Source: M0108 sp044228695
GTDB lineage: Bacteria; Pseudomonadota; Gammaproteobacteria; Chromatiales; Chromatiaceae
Assembly: GCA_044228695.1 (NCBI GenBank)
Contig: JBGAUK010000007.1
Span: 1 to 64,000, forward strand
Direction of reading: 5' to 3'
DNA: 64,000 nucleotides
Shown: positions 1 to 8,658 of the stretch, piece by piece
Numbering within the stretch: the stretch's first letter is position 1
Layout of the letters: every line of letters starts with the position of its first letter
Notes under the pieces: model-generated
The model's input: only the letters and a program-made list of their open reading frames with translations
Databases searched by the model: none
What the model was told of the DNA's origin: nothing
Program-made: the position numbers and the translations under genes

Positions 1-362
1 ATCTCCTCACCCGCGGCGCCCGGGAACTGCCGCCCATTCCGCCCCGACAGGACGGTAAACGGGGGCGTATTGCCAAGTCGGATGCCCACAACCTCTGGGA
101 GCGCCTCAAACGCTACGAGGAGGCTGTCCTGCTCTTCGCCAAGCAGCCCCAGGTCCCTTTCACCAATAACCGCGCTGAGCGGGATTTGCGCATGAGCAAG
201 GTCAAGCAAAAGGTCTCCGGCTGCTTTCGGTCCTACCAGTACGCCCAGGCCTATTGCCGTATCTCCAGCTATCTCCAGTCCATGGCCTACCGCGGCTATA
301 ACCCCCTCGTCGCCATCCAGATGGCGCTCTCCGGGCAGATTTATGCGGAGGGGAGCGAGTAG
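1..362 (+). CDS. IS66 family transposase, C-terminal part (cut by left window edge)
   Basis: The frame is open from the left edge to a TAG at 360-362 and gives the last ~119 residues of an IS66 transposase (DDE domain end plus the short IS66 C-terminal domain). The diagnostic stretch is FTNNRAERDLRMSKVKQKVSG, followed by FRS, the YCRISSYLQS segment and GYNPLVAIQMAL, all in the order expected of IS66 TnpC. The N-terminal zinc-finger and helix-turn-helix parts, and any tnpA/tnpB partners, would lie left of the window. The right end of the element is obscured because a group II intron begins three bases after the stop. Whether the transposase is intact cannot be judged from here. Confidence 0.9.
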   Translation, partial: LLTRGARELPPIPPRQDGKRGRIAKSDAHNLWERLKRYEEAVLLFAKQPQVPFTNNRAERDLRMSKVKQKVSGCFRSYQYAQAYCRISSYLQSMAYRGYNPLVAIQMALSGQIYAEGSE

Positions 363-843
363 TTAGTGCGGCCAGGCAAGGTCGTGATATTCCAGCGGGT
401 GGGACTCCCGCCCCGGAATGCAGGTCAGCAACCGGGAAGAGAACCCTGGGCCGGCGGGAGCGATCCCAAAGGTTAAGCACAGGGGGATCGAGTCGGCAGG
501 CCGTAAGCGCAAGCTGAAGTGATTGAGCCTCGAAAGCAGCGTATGAGAAGGACGACGCGGTTAACTACGCGGAAGTCAACACTGGGGAGGGCGCGTGGCA
601 AGTGCTCCCTGGCTTCTCCGGGGTCGAAGAGCATGGCATGTCGGACAGGGGGAATAGACGGCAACCTGGGAGACCCGGTGGGGTCTTGCACGGACGCGAG
701 TAACGCCCAACAAGCGATAACAAAGTAAGGCGGGCGAAAGCGACACCGGGAGTCGGATGGCTGCGTAGTACCGATGAAGGCGGGTAATGCCGCTGGAGGA
801 AAGGCGGCCACAACGGTAACAGCGTTAAGGGGACACACGGATC

Positions 844-2163
844 ATGCACAGTAATGATGAAGGCGTGGCAACGAAACTACGACGCATAGCGGAGAAGGCC
901 AGCCGGGAACCCCGTTTTCAGTTCACCAGTCTGTTTCACCTGATGAACGAAGAACTCCTGCTGGGATGTTTCGAGCGGCTGAGGAATGACGCCGCGGCGG
1001 GCATCGATGGGGTGACCAAAGCCGACTATACGGCAAATCTAGCGGAGAACCTGCACGACCTGGTCAACCGCCTGCATCGGATGGCCTATCGGCCCCTGCC
1101 GGTGCGGCGGGTCTATATCCCGAAGCCGGGGAGTACCAACCACCGACCCTTGGGCATCCCTGCCCTGGAGGACAAATTGGTGCAAGCCGGGCTGGTCCGC
1201 ATCCTCCAGGCCGTCTATGAACAAGACTTCATGGACGACTCCTACGGGTTCAGGCCAAATCGGGGCTGCCATGATGCCCTGCGGGCACTCAGTCGGACGG
1301 TGGAAAACCGACCGGTCAACTGGATCGTGGAGGCCGACATTCGTGGCTTCTTCGATAACGTCGACCACGACCGGCTGATGGCGTTCGTGGCCCATCGGAT
1401 GGGAGACCAACGCATCCAACGCTATATCCGGCGCTTCCTCAAGGCCGGAATCCAGGAGGATGGCGCCTGGCGGGCCAGTGAGCGCGGCACCCCGCAAGGG
1501 GGCGTGATCAGCCCGCTGTTGGCCAACCTCTACCTGCACTATACGCTGGACCTGTGGTTTCAGCGGCGCTTCCAGCGCACCTGTGCCGGGGGCGCGCGGC
1601 TGATCCGCTACGCCGACGACTTCGTGGTGTGCTTTCAACGCGAAGACGACGCCCGGCGGTTTCGCCTTGAGCTGGAACAGCGACTGGAGCAGTTTGGATT
1701 GGCAGTGGCACCGGAAAAGACCAAGGTCATCGCGTTCGGCGCGCAGGCATCGCAGTGGGCTAAGGCGCAGGGCGTGAAGCTCGAAACCTTCGACTTCCTG
1801 GGTTTTACCCACTACGGTAGTCGCAGCCGAAATGGCAAGCGGTTTCGCATGAAGAGAAAGACCATCGGCAAACGCTTCACCGCCAAGCTGAAGGTCTACA
1901 AGGAGTGGCTGAAGGCCAATCGTACACTGCCGACGCCGGAGATCCTGCGCAAGACGGCCGCCAAGCTGCGGGGACACTACGCCTACTATGGGGTCACGGA
2001 TAACATCAAGCGGCTGCAAGCCTTTGCCTACGAGACCCAACGGATGCTCTTCAAATGGCTGGGACGCCGGGGCAAACGGGGCAGCTATAACTGGGACAAG
2101 TTCAGACGACTCCTGGGGCGCTATCCATTGCCTCGGCCGCGAATCATGGTCAACCTGTTCTAA
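844..2163 (+). CDS. ltrA: Group II intron reverse transcriptase/maturase
   Basis: A 439-residue intron-encoded protein. The RT fingers and palm carry the usual blocks: AGIDGVTKADY near residue 55, RPLGIPALEDKLVQ near 100, SYGFRPNRGCHDAL near 135, the RGTPQGGVISPLLANLYLHY block near 215-235 and the catalytic YADD at residues 256-259. The thumb/maturase (GIIM) region follows, with FLGFTHY and KLRGHYAYYGV. The protein ends without an HNH endonuclease domain, which suggests an endonuclease-minus intron class that uses single-stranded or replication-fork targets. All catalytic residues appear present and there is no frameshift, so the intron may still be mobile. ATG start at 844, inside domain IV. 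Confidence 0.95.
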   Translation: MHSNDEGVATKLRRIAEKASREPRFQFTSLFHLMNEELLLGCFERLRNDAAAGIDGVTKADYTANLAENLHDLVNRLHRMAYRPLPVRRVYIPKPGSTNHRPLGIPALEDKLVQAGLVRILQAVYEQDFMDDSYGFRPNRGCHDALRALSRTVENRPVNWIVEADIRGFFDNVDHDRLMAFVAHRMGDQRIQRYIRRFLKAGIQEDGAWRASERGTPQGGVISPLLANLYLHYTLDLWFQRRFQRTCAGGARLIRYADDFVVCFQREDDARRFRLELEQRLEQFGLAVAPEKTKVIAFGAQASQWAKAQGVKLETFDFLGFTHYGSRSRNGKRFRMKRKTIGKRFTAKLKVYKEWLKANRTLPTPEILRKTAAKLRGHYAYYGVTDNIKRLQAFAYETQRMLFKWLGRRGKRGSYNWDKFRRLLGRYPLPRPRIMVNLF

Positions 2164-2187
2164 CTTCGTAAAGTGCGTACCGTTGAG

Positions 2188-2222
2188 GAGCCGTGTGCGT
2201 TAATAGCGCAAGCACGGTTCTG
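2188..2222 (+). ncRNA. Group II intron domain V (catalytic hairpin)
   Basis: The 35-base segment runs GAGCCGTGTGCGTTAATAG then CGCAAGCACGGTTCTG and folds into the canonical domain V hairpin: GAGCCGTG pairs with CACGGTTC, with the internal bulge and a GCGTTAATAGCGC-type upper stem and loop. The AGC-type catalytic triad is represented by AGCCG. It lies 25 bases after the maturase stop codon, where domain V is expected. Confidence 0.9.
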
Positions 2223-2404
2223 TGAGGGGTTTGGTGACTCCGATGGCGAACCGCTCTTCCGTCCGGTCACGTAGTAGCTGCGTGCAGCGAGGCGTCCAAA
2301 GAAAGCACCGGGCGGGGAGGAGAAGACTTCATCTGGGTCTCCGGCCTACTCGACCTAATGATGCTGATCAGCAGCATGCAACTAAAAAAATTTCATGTCC
2401 TCTA

Positions 2405-2428
2405 TCCAGGATGCCAGGATGCCAGGAT
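2405..2428 (+). repeat. 8-bp tandem repeat and nearby hairpin in the post-intron spacer
   Basis: Three head-to-tail copies of an 8-bp unit (TCCAGGAT, GCCAGGAT, GCCAGGAT) lie in the ~100-bp spacer between the intron 3' end and the next gene. Just upstream, ATGCTG (2361-2366) and CAGCAT (2372-2377) form a small hairpin followed by an A-rich run. An open frame of ~60 codons also reads across the putative intron 3' junction to 2502, but I recognise nothing in it. This may be the scarred right end of the IS66 element or flanking DNA. Confidence 0.5.
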
Positions 2429-2460
2429 GGTTACTAGCAGGCGGGTTCCCATGAAAGGCT

Positions 2461-5025
2461 TTATGGACTTACCCCGTTGGATTCCAAGGCTGTCATCATA
2501 AGCCTGGAAGTGGCCAGGCCTGGCCTCTGAAGTGTGATCCTGAGGGGGTCGTAATCTTGCTGCTTTTCACTTGGGGCGACACTAGGTTTCTCACACCAGG
2601 CGGTCGGCTCCGCCAAGTCGTCGATGAGGCATTGCGGCCCCGACAAAGGCTGAAAAATTTCCAGCCCCATCGCCCACAAGCCCAGCATATTCAGAGTCAC
2701 GGCATCCAGTACCCCCCCCGTTTTTTGCAGGCCATGGCGCCACTGGAAGCGATCAAGAGCGCCGATCGTCGCCGGGTCCGGCTTGCCGGCGAAGGGGGCT
2801 GTTTTGTAATCAATATGCTTCTTACGTTTCTTGTCCCGCCAGACGACCTTCTGGATCGGTGGGGTCAAGAGCCCTTGCGCGGCGAGGGCCCTCTGCACGG
2901 CGGCCAGGTGCGGGGCCGCGTACTTTTTCAACCCCTTCGGCATCTTATTGATGCGGTTCAGGTCAGGGGCCAGCAACCCGGAGGCCTGTTGGCCAGCCTG
3001 CAGGGCGGCATAGCGGGTAAGACGCTGGTCATAAATAGCCAGCGCCACCCGCTCGGCGGGCAGCAGGCGGTCGGCCTGGGCCGGGTCATCCGGCTCGGCC
3101 TTGCCGACCCGCTGGCGAAAGGCGCGCAGGGCCTGGCTCACCTGGGGATCGCTGGTGCTGAGTTCCTCCGTCTCCGGAGGTAAGAGCCGCAGGTGCTGGA
3201 GTGCGGCCAAGGTCTCCGGGGGCAGCCGATCCAGCGGCTGGTCATCGCCCTGGGCCACTAGGGCGGCCAGGCGCGCCTTGTATTCCCGGGTCTCGTCGAC
3301 GTCCAGCGGCCTGGTGATCAGGGCCTCGGGCAGCCGCAGGGTCGGGCTGATCTCATGGTGAAACGACACGGGCTTGGCCACCGCCTCGGGATCGAAGGCC
3401 CGCTCGGGCATATCGCCCCCCTGTAGCGGGAAGCCGACCCCATACTTGGCCCGCACCAGGACCGGCTGGTCCTGGGCCCGCACCTGCCGGGCCAGATGCT
3501 CCAGGAACTCGGCCCAGGTGTAGGGCTGGGTTTGTTGCCGGCCGTCGCGGTAGAACATGCCGGGATTGCTGGTGACGGTGGGGGAGGTGGCGGGCAGGCC
3601 CCACTCGGCCGAGGGCGGTGGCGGGGGCGCGGCGACGGGTGGGGGCGTCCAAACCGCCGGTTGAGCGGCGGGCGGCTCATCCTTGGCGAGGCCAGCGGCG
3701 GTTTTCAGGGTCGCGATCAGGGTGGTGAGGGGGTTGGCCGCCGTGCCGGGTTCGGGAGGGTTGGGGCTTCCGAACTCCCCCAGGCCCGGTGGCGCTGAGG
3801 CCGGCAGTGGCGTGGGTGCTGCCGTCAGCCCGGTTGGTTCCGGTGACTTAATCGGTGCCGTCTCCACGGTCGTCTCAGGCGGCTGCGACGGCAGGGAGGC
3901 TCCGGATATCCCGGTTGGCGGCGCCGATGGCGTCGGCGCCGAGGCCCCGGTCACGGCCGGTGTCGATGGCTTCGATGCCACGGATGGGCCGGATGATTCC
4001 GGTGCGGAGGTGGCCGGTGTCGTTGCTTTGGATGGACCGGCCGAGCCGGATGACTCAGCCGCGGCGCCAGCCGAGGTCCGTGCCGTCGCTAGTGTCAGCC
4101 CCTCGGGCAGGAAGGAGGAGGCGACCGCGGCCTGGGCGGTGACGCGCGGGGCGGAGGGTGGCGGCGATGAGACCTGGGTTGCCCCCTGTCCGGCCGCCAC
4201 CAAGGCCTCGGCCCCCGGGGCATTGGGCCCGGTATCTAGCAGTGTGGCGGGCGCATCCAGCATTCGGACGCAGAGGGTATCCCGGGCCTCGCCCCGCGCC
4301 AGTGCTAGCACCCGGCGGCCCTGCCCCTCCCCCAGAAAGTGGAAGAGATAATCCTCTTCCGGGGTCGTGGCGCCGGAGTCGAGGCTCAGGTAGTGTTTCG
4401 CGAAGGCCAGCACGGCGAAGTTGTGACGCAAGAGCTGGAGTTCCTCGTCCCCCGCGCCCCGCTTACCCGCCACCGTCTCCTGGATCAGGTCGCGCACCTG
4501 GGCATCCGTGAAGGGCCCCTCGCCCAAGTCCAGGGGAGCGCGGTTGGCCGCCGCGTCGGCGGTGGTCGCCGCGTCGGCGGTGGTCGCCGCCAGCAGTTGG
4601 GCGCCGTATTTTTTGATGATGTTATGAAAGGTACCGGGCAGGAACTGCCAGACGCCGGTGGCCGAGCCCAGTTGGCCATTGGGCAGGGGCGGGCGGACGT
4701 GGTCGTTCCAGGTATGGGCGCTCTCCATCTCGCCCGTGGCCAGGGCCTGGCCCAGACTGGTCCCGGTGCGTTCCGCGACCTCCAGCAGGATGAGGAGTTG
4801 GCGTGGGGAGATATCCCGGCTGCGGTCGTAGCCGCGCGACAGGCTGGCGGACAGGGCCCGGTAGGCCGCCAGGGTGATCTCTGGAACCCCCCCGTTGCCC
4901 GCATAAACGGCGGGTGTCAGAGGCGCGCCGCTCGCCGCGGCCGAGCAGAGGGCCACCGTGGCGGCCAGGGCGGAGGGGCCAAGGTATCCAAGCCGCTGGA
5001 TAAGAGGGGTGCCAAACTTAACCAT
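2461..5025 (-). CDS. Large secreted transglycosylase-like protein with peptidoglycan-binding domain
   Basis: I take ATG at 5025 (854 residues), because the longer frame opens only at a TTG and because the residues after this ATG look like a signal peptide: a basic start, then an Ala/Leu-rich segment ending in AAASGA. Residues ~45-190 resemble a lysozyme-like/SLT fold, with the likely catalytic Glu in ALATGEMESAH and the following GSATGVWQFLPGTFHNII. A low-complexity Ala/Pro/Ser/Thr linker covers roughly residues 290-490. The C-terminal third ends in a PG_binding_1-like repeat (TIGALDRFQWRHGLQKTGGV... AVTLNMLGL). Probable role: periplasmic or outer-membrane murein cleavage. It is divergent from the next two genes. 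No Shine-Dalgarno is obvious before the chosen ATG, so the start is moderately certain. Confidence 0.7.
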   Translation of the reverse strand: MVKFGTPLIQRLGYLGPSALAATVALCSAAASGAPLTPAVYAGNGGVPEITLAAYRALSASLSRGYDRSRDISPRQLLILLEVAERTGTSLGQALATGEMESAHTWNDHVRPPLPNGQLGSATGVWQFLPGTFHNIIKKYGAQLLAATTADAATTADAAANRAPLDLGEGPFTDAQVRDLIQETVAGKRGAGDEELQLLRHNFAVLAFAKHYLSLDSGATTPEEDYLFHFLGEGQGRRVLALARGEARDTLCVRMLDAPATLLDTGPNAPGAEALVAAGQGATQVSSPPPSAPRVTAQAAVASSFLPEGLTLATARTSAGAAAESSGSAGPSKATTPATSAPESSGPSVASKPSTPAVTGASAPTPSAPPTGISGASLPSQPPETTVETAPIKSPEPTGLTAAPTPLPASAPPGLGEFGSPNPPEPGTAANPLTTLIATLKTAAGLAKDEPPAAQPAVWTPPPVAAPPPPPSAEWGLPATSPTVTSNPGMFYRDGRQQTQPYTWAEFLEHLARQVRAQDQPVLVRAKYGVGFPLQGGDMPERAFDPEAVAKPVSFHHEISPTLRLPEALITRPLDVDETREYKARLAALVAQGDDQPLDRLPPETLAALQHLRLLPPETEELSTSDPQVSQALRAFRQRVGKAEPDDPAQADRLLPAERVALAIYDQRLTRYAALQAGQQASGLLAPDLNRINKMPKGLKKYAAPHLAAVQRALAAQGLLTPPIQKVVWRDKKRKKHIDYKTAPFAGKPDPATIGALDRFQWRHGLQKTGGVLDAVTLNMLGLWAMGLEIFQPLSGPQCLIDDLAEPTAWCEKPSVAPSEKQQDYDPLRITLQRPGLATSRLMMTALESNGVSP

Positions 5026-5111
5026 TTTAGAAACTTGAAATATAGTAAGGAGGTTGGAGAACACCCAATCCCTGATGCCGGTCTCGCACCGGTTGCCACC
5101 GGAGGCCAATT

Positions 5112-5306
5112 ATGTCCCTTCCCGACCCCCATGCCTATCTGCAAGAAGTCGCCCGCCGCCTGCCCGGCCTAACTCGGCGGGCCGAAATCGAGCCCCTGCT
5201 GGACGATGTCGAATACCTCTTCGAGGTCATGCCACCCGAGATGCAGGACCCCGCCTATGCCATCATCGACCAATTGCGCGCGAAACTGGCGGCCGCCTCC
5301 TCATGA
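5112..5306 (+). CDS. Small conserved-type hypothetical protein
   Basis: 64 residues, ATG start preceded by a clear Shine-Dalgarno (GGAGG, 5101-5105). The sequence is acidic and helical (LTRRAEIEPLLDDVEYLFEVM, then DPAYAIIDQLRAKLA) with no signal peptide or cysteines. I do not recognise the family. Its stop overlaps the start of the next gene (ATGA at 5303-5306), so the two are almost certainly co-translated and probably act together. It starts ~85 bp from the divergent transglycosylase-like gene, so the two directions share a promoter region. Confidence 0.75.
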   Translation: MSLPDPHAYLQEVARRLPGLTRRAEIEPLLDDVEYLFEVMPPEMQDPAYAIIDQLRAKLAAASS

Positions 5307-6211
5307 CCGCCATCCGGCGCTACGCCGAGCGGCGCCTCAACCCCTTCCTGGGCGTCATCCAGGTCATCGAGAGTGATCTGGGGCGTGCCATCAGCACGGA
5401 TGGGCAAAACTGGGAGATCCAGCTCTACGCCGCGCGCCCCGTCGGCTGGGGCAGCCTGGGCGCGGCCCGGCCCTTCTCCCTTTACCGTCATGGCGTCTGG
5501 TCGGAGGCGGAGGGCCTGGCCTGTTTCCCCAGCCCGCCCACCGTGGAGAGGGAGCTGGCCAGGGTGGTCGGCCAGGGATTTATCGAGGCCATCCGGGCCG
5601 CCCGGGGGGGCTTGCCCTTTCCCCTGCGCGACCGCTATGAGCGGTGGTTGCTGGAGGCCGGCGCCGGGCAACGCCCCCTGGCCTTGTTGGAGGCCGTGAC
5701 CGGGGCCGAGCCCCTCGCCCAAGGCCGGGCGCCCAAATGGCGCTGCACCCTGGGGGAGTCCCAGGGGCTGGATGCCGACGGCCGCGCCGCCCTGGAGGCC
5801 CAGGTGTGGGCCCGGGCGGGCCAGGCGAGTCGCGGCCAGTGGTTCCGCCGCGAGCCGGATGGTTCCGGGATGGCTCTGGCGGCGCGGGCGGTCATGCCGG
5901 GGCAAGTCAACGACGCCTTGGGGGGGCGCTGTCTGGAGCCCGAGGATTTTCCGGAACTGCTGCTGTGGGAGGGCTGGGAAGAGGCCGGGGACCGGGAACG
6001 CGTGGGGCAGTATCTCGCCGCCCTGGCCCCGCGACTCCTGATGCTCCCCCTGGGAGCGGCGACCCGGGCCCGCCTGGAGCAGGCCGCCGCCGATCAGGCC
6101 CTGGCGGTGGACCAGTTTCATCGCCTCTATCCCCAGGTCGTGGACGCGGCCCTGCTGGTGCGCCTGCGCGTCGAGGCGCGGTTGCGCCGGGCGGGCGAGG
6201 GCCTGGCGTAA
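5303..6211 (+). CDS. Hypothetical protein co-translated with the preceding small gene
   Basis: 302 residues from the ATG at 5303, which overlaps the upstream stop. The frame remains open further upstream, but that extension lies inside the small gene and is not needed. The protein is soluble, rich in Arg, Ala and Leu, with no signal peptide or membrane segment. Recognisable stretches are IQVIESDLGRAISTDGQNWEIQLYA near the start, LPFPLRDRYERWLLEA in the middle and DQFHRLYPQVVDAALLVRLRVEARLRR at the end. I cannot assign a family. It converges on the histidine kinase gene with only 7 bases between stop codons. Confidence 0.75.
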   Translation: MTAIRRYAERRLNPFLGVIQVIESDLGRAISTDGQNWEIQLYAARPVGWGSLGAARPFSLYRHGVWSEAEGLACFPSPPTVERELARVVGQGFIEAIRAARGGLPFPLRDRYERWLLEAGAGQRPLALLEAVTGAEPLAQGRAPKWRCTLGESQGLDADGRAALEAQVWARAGQASRGQWFRREPDGSGMALAARAVMPGQVNDALGGRCLEPEDFPELLLWEGWEEAGDRERVGQYLAALAPRLLMLPLGAATRARLEQAAADQALAVDQFHRLYPQVVDAALLVRLRVEARLRRAGEGLA

Positions 6212-6218
6212 TAAAGGA

Positions 6219-8633
6219 TCAGTTGGCCGGTGTCGATCCGGTGGCGGGGTGGAGCGCGGCCACTATGAGATGGACGGAGTGCGCCAGACCATCCAGCCGT
6301 TCGGTCGGCGTGTCCGCCGGGGCGGCCTCGATCTGTTTGGCGATCTCGACCAGATCGCCCATCCCCAGCAGACCCAGGGTGTTTTTGAGGTTGTGGGCCA
6401 CCCGGTGCAGAGTCTCCCAATCCTCACCGCGCTGCGCCGCGTAGGCCTCGGCCATGTCGCCCAGCAGTTGGGTGCGCACCACGTCGCGCAGCGCCAGCAG
6501 CATGTCGGGGTCCATCGCCGCCAGGGCCGCCTGGATTTCGGAGCCGCTGGCGGTGGACGGTGGGTCGGACGCCGGCAAGGCGGCGGGGTGGCAATACTGG
6601 GCGATCAGCCGGTGCAGGGTCCTGATGTCCAGGGGTTTCGGTAGATGGTCATCCATGCCGGCGGCGAGGCAGCGGTCTCGGTCCTCACCCCGGGCGTTGG
6701 CGGTCATGGCGATGATGGGGGTGTGTTGACCCGGGGGCTCGCCCTGGCGGATCAGCCGTGTGGCGTCGATGCCACCCATGACGGGCATCTGCATGTCCAT
6801 GAAGACAATATCCCAGGCGGCGGTCGGGAAGAGGTCGACCGCCTCCTGGCCGTTCTGGGCCAGGGTGACGGCGTGGCCCCATTTTTGGAGGAGCCGGATG
6901 GCAAGCTGTTGGTTGACCGCGTGGTCCTCCACCAGCAGGATCGCGAGTCCGCGCCCATGCGGCTCCAGTACCTGGCGGTCGCTACCCGTCGCGGCCCTGG
7001 CGCCATCGCCGCCGCTGGCCGGCAAGGCGCCGGTCCCCCTGTCCTGGCCCCGGGGGGCGTCGCGGGGCGCCGCGGCGTTGGGTAAGTCCTTCAAGGTCAG
7101 GGTGAAATGAAAGCTGCTGCCCTGGCCCGGGGTGCTGTCGAGCCAGATGCGGCCGTCCATCAGGCTCACGAGGCGCGTGCAAATGGCCAGGCCCAGGCCG
7201 GTGCCGCCGAATTTGCGGATGGTCGAGGCATCGGCCTGGGTAAAGGCCTCGAAGACCTGCCTCTGTTTCTCCTGGGGAATCCCGATGCCGGTGTCGCTGA
7301 CCGTCAGGTGAATCTGGCAGTGGCCCTCTTCCAGGCCGTCGAGATTGGCGGTGACGGTGATAACGCCCTCCAGGGTAAATTTGATGGCGTTGTCGCACAG
7401 ATTGTTCAGTATCTGTCGCAGGCGCCCGGGGTCGCCCTCGACTTGAAGGGGTAAATCGGCCGCCAGGTTCCGGACTAGTCTCAGCCCCTTTTTTTCTGCG
7501 CGGGCGCTAATGCTTTTGAGAGCCTCGGTGATGGTCTCGGACAGGTTGAAGGGAATTCGTTCGATCTGGAGTTTGCCGGCCTCGATCTTGGAGAAATCCA
7601 GGATGTCGTTGAGGATGACGAGGAGGGCGTTGGCGGAACTGCGAACGGTGTTGAGGTAGTCGCGCTGGATGTGATCGAGGTCGGTATCCAGGGCCAGTTC
7701 GGTCATGCCGATGATGCCGTTCATCGGGGTGCGGATCTCGTGGCTCATGTTCGCCAGGAACTCGCTCTTGGCCTGGCTGGCAGCCTCGGCGATGGACTTG
7801 GCCTTTTCGAGTTCGCGCTCGGCCTGCTTGCGTTTAGTGATATCGGTGCGCAGGGCAATGTATTGGGAGGGCTGGCCGCTGGGGTCGGTGAGGGGCACTA
7901 TGGTGGCGCTGACCCAGTAGTCATCGCCGTTCTTTTTCCGGTTCTTGACCTCGCCGCGCCAGACTTTTCCCGCCTGGATGGTGCCCCAGAGATCGGCGAA
8001 AAATTCGGGGGGGTGATAGTTGGAACGGATGAGGCGATGGGTGTGCCCCAGTATTTCCTCCCGGCCATAACCGGCGATGTCGCAGAAGCGGTCGTTGGCG
8101 TAGGTGATGGTGCCATTGAGGTCGGTGATGCTGACGATGGCGTGCTGATCGAGGGCGAACTTCTGATTGGCCAGGTCGGTATGCAAGGCCCTCAGTTCCG
8201 CTTGATGGGCCTCCTGGCGCTCGATCAGGTGGCTGATCAGGGCCACCAGGCCGGTCAGGTTGTCGGCGGCGTCGCCCTGGGTCTCCGTCGCGTCGGGCAG
8301 GGTGTGCCGCAGCCGCTCGGCCAGAGACTGGAGCTGAGCAATGGCGGCCTCCCGGGCCTCCAGGGTACCGCGCAGCTCGTCGTTGGTGGCCAGCAGCTCC
8401 TCGGAGGACAGCTTGAGGCTGCGGGTGCGGAGGCTGAGGTCGCGATCGAACTGGGTGTAGGCCCCCTCGACCCTCGTCAGGAATTCGCCCAAGCCTCGAC
8501 CGAGGTTTTGCAGGTTGGCGGGGGCCTGGTGGCTGTCCAGAAATTGCCGGAGCTGGTCGCATACCGCGGGCGGATTTTCCGCCGCGGGGGCATCGAGCAG
8601 ACGCCGGAGCTGTCTTGCGAGGAGGGGATGCAT
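6219..8633 (-). CDS. Cytoplasmic hybrid histidine kinase (PAS-HisKA-HATPase-REC-HPt)
   Basis: I choose ATG at 8633 (804 residues, MHPLLARQLRRLL start); the frame also opens at a TTG inside the upstream FIST gene. Domain order: N-terminal coiled-coil region to ~150; PAS (ITDLNGTITYANDRFCDIAGY... ITKRKQAERELE) ~155-285; HisKA with the phospho-accepting His in FLANMSHEIRTPMNGIIGM; HATPase_c with N box (LNNLCDNAIKFT), G1 (DTGIGIP) and G2 (GGTGLGLAI); a receiver domain with the acceptor Asp in FMDMQMPVMGG; and a C-terminal HPt with AHNLKNTLGLLG. There are no transmembrane segments, so it is a soluble phosphorelay sensor. It lies 25 bases downstream of a FIST protein and very likely receives its signal from it. 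No dedicated response regulator with an output domain is visible nearby. Confidence 0.93.
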   Translation of the reverse strand: MHPLLARQLRRLLDAPAAENPPAVCDQLRQFLDSHQAPANLQNLGRGLGEFLTRVEGAYTQFDRDLSLRTRSLKLSSEELLATNDELRGTLEAREAAIAQLQSLAERLRHTLPDATETQGDAADNLTGLVALISHLIERQEAHQAELRALHTDLANQKFALDQHAIVSITDLNGTITYANDRFCDIAGYGREEILGHTHRLIRSNYHPPEFFADLWGTIQAGKVWRGEVKNRKKNGDDYWVSATIVPLTDPSGQPSQYIALRTDITKRKQAERELEKAKSIAEAASQAKSEFLANMSHEIRTPMNGIIGMTELALDTDLDHIQRDYLNTVRSSANALLVILNDILDFSKIEAGKLQIERIPFNLSETITEALKSISARAEKKGLRLVRNLAADLPLQVEGDPGRLRQILNNLCDNAIKFTLEGVITVTANLDGLEEGHCQIHLTVSDTGIGIPQEKQRQVFEAFTQADASTIRKFGGTGLGLAICTRLVSLMDGRIWLDSTPGQGSSFHFTLTLKDLPNAAAPRDAPRGQDRGTGALPASGGDGARAATGSDRQVLEPHGRGLAILLVEDHAVNQQLAIRLLQKWGHAVTLAQNGQEAVDLFPTAAWDIVFMDMQMPVMGGIDATRLIRQGEPPGQHTPIIAMTANARGEDRDRCLAAGMDDHLPKPLDIRTLHRLIAQYCHPAALPASDPPSTASGSEIQAALAAMDPDMLLALRDVVRTQLLGDMAEAYAAQRGEDWETLHRVAHNLKNTLGLLGMGDLVEIAKQIEAAPADTPTERLDGLAHSVHLIVAALHPATGSTPAN

Positions 8634-8658
8634 GGGTGTTGGCGAGCTTCCGCGGCGG

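Larger units (their letters stand above)
366..2354 (+). mobile_element. Group II intron with intron-encoded reverse transcriptase
   Basis: The 5' boundary is placed at GTGCG (366-370), matching the GUGYG start of group II introns. About 475 bases of structured non-coding RNA (domains I-IV) precede the maturase ORF. Domain V is at 2188-2222. The 3' boundary is placed at CTACTCGAC (2346-2354), which resembles the common end of bacterial group II introns with the bulged branch-point A in CTAC. The boundaries are by motif only. About 120 bases separate domain V from this end, longer than a normal domain VI, so the 3' end is less certain than the 5' end. The intron sits directly behind the IS66 stop codon on the same strand. 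Confidence 0.8.

Noticed and set aside
2355..2502. ~60-codon frame crossing the intron 3' junction as a gene fragment
   Set aside because: No recognisable family and it depends on an uncertain intron boundary, so it is mentioned but not annotated.
5054..5302. N-terminal extension of the 5303 gene
   Set aside because: It would run through the small co-translated gene that has its own good Shine-Dalgarno; the ATGA overlap fixes the start at 5303.
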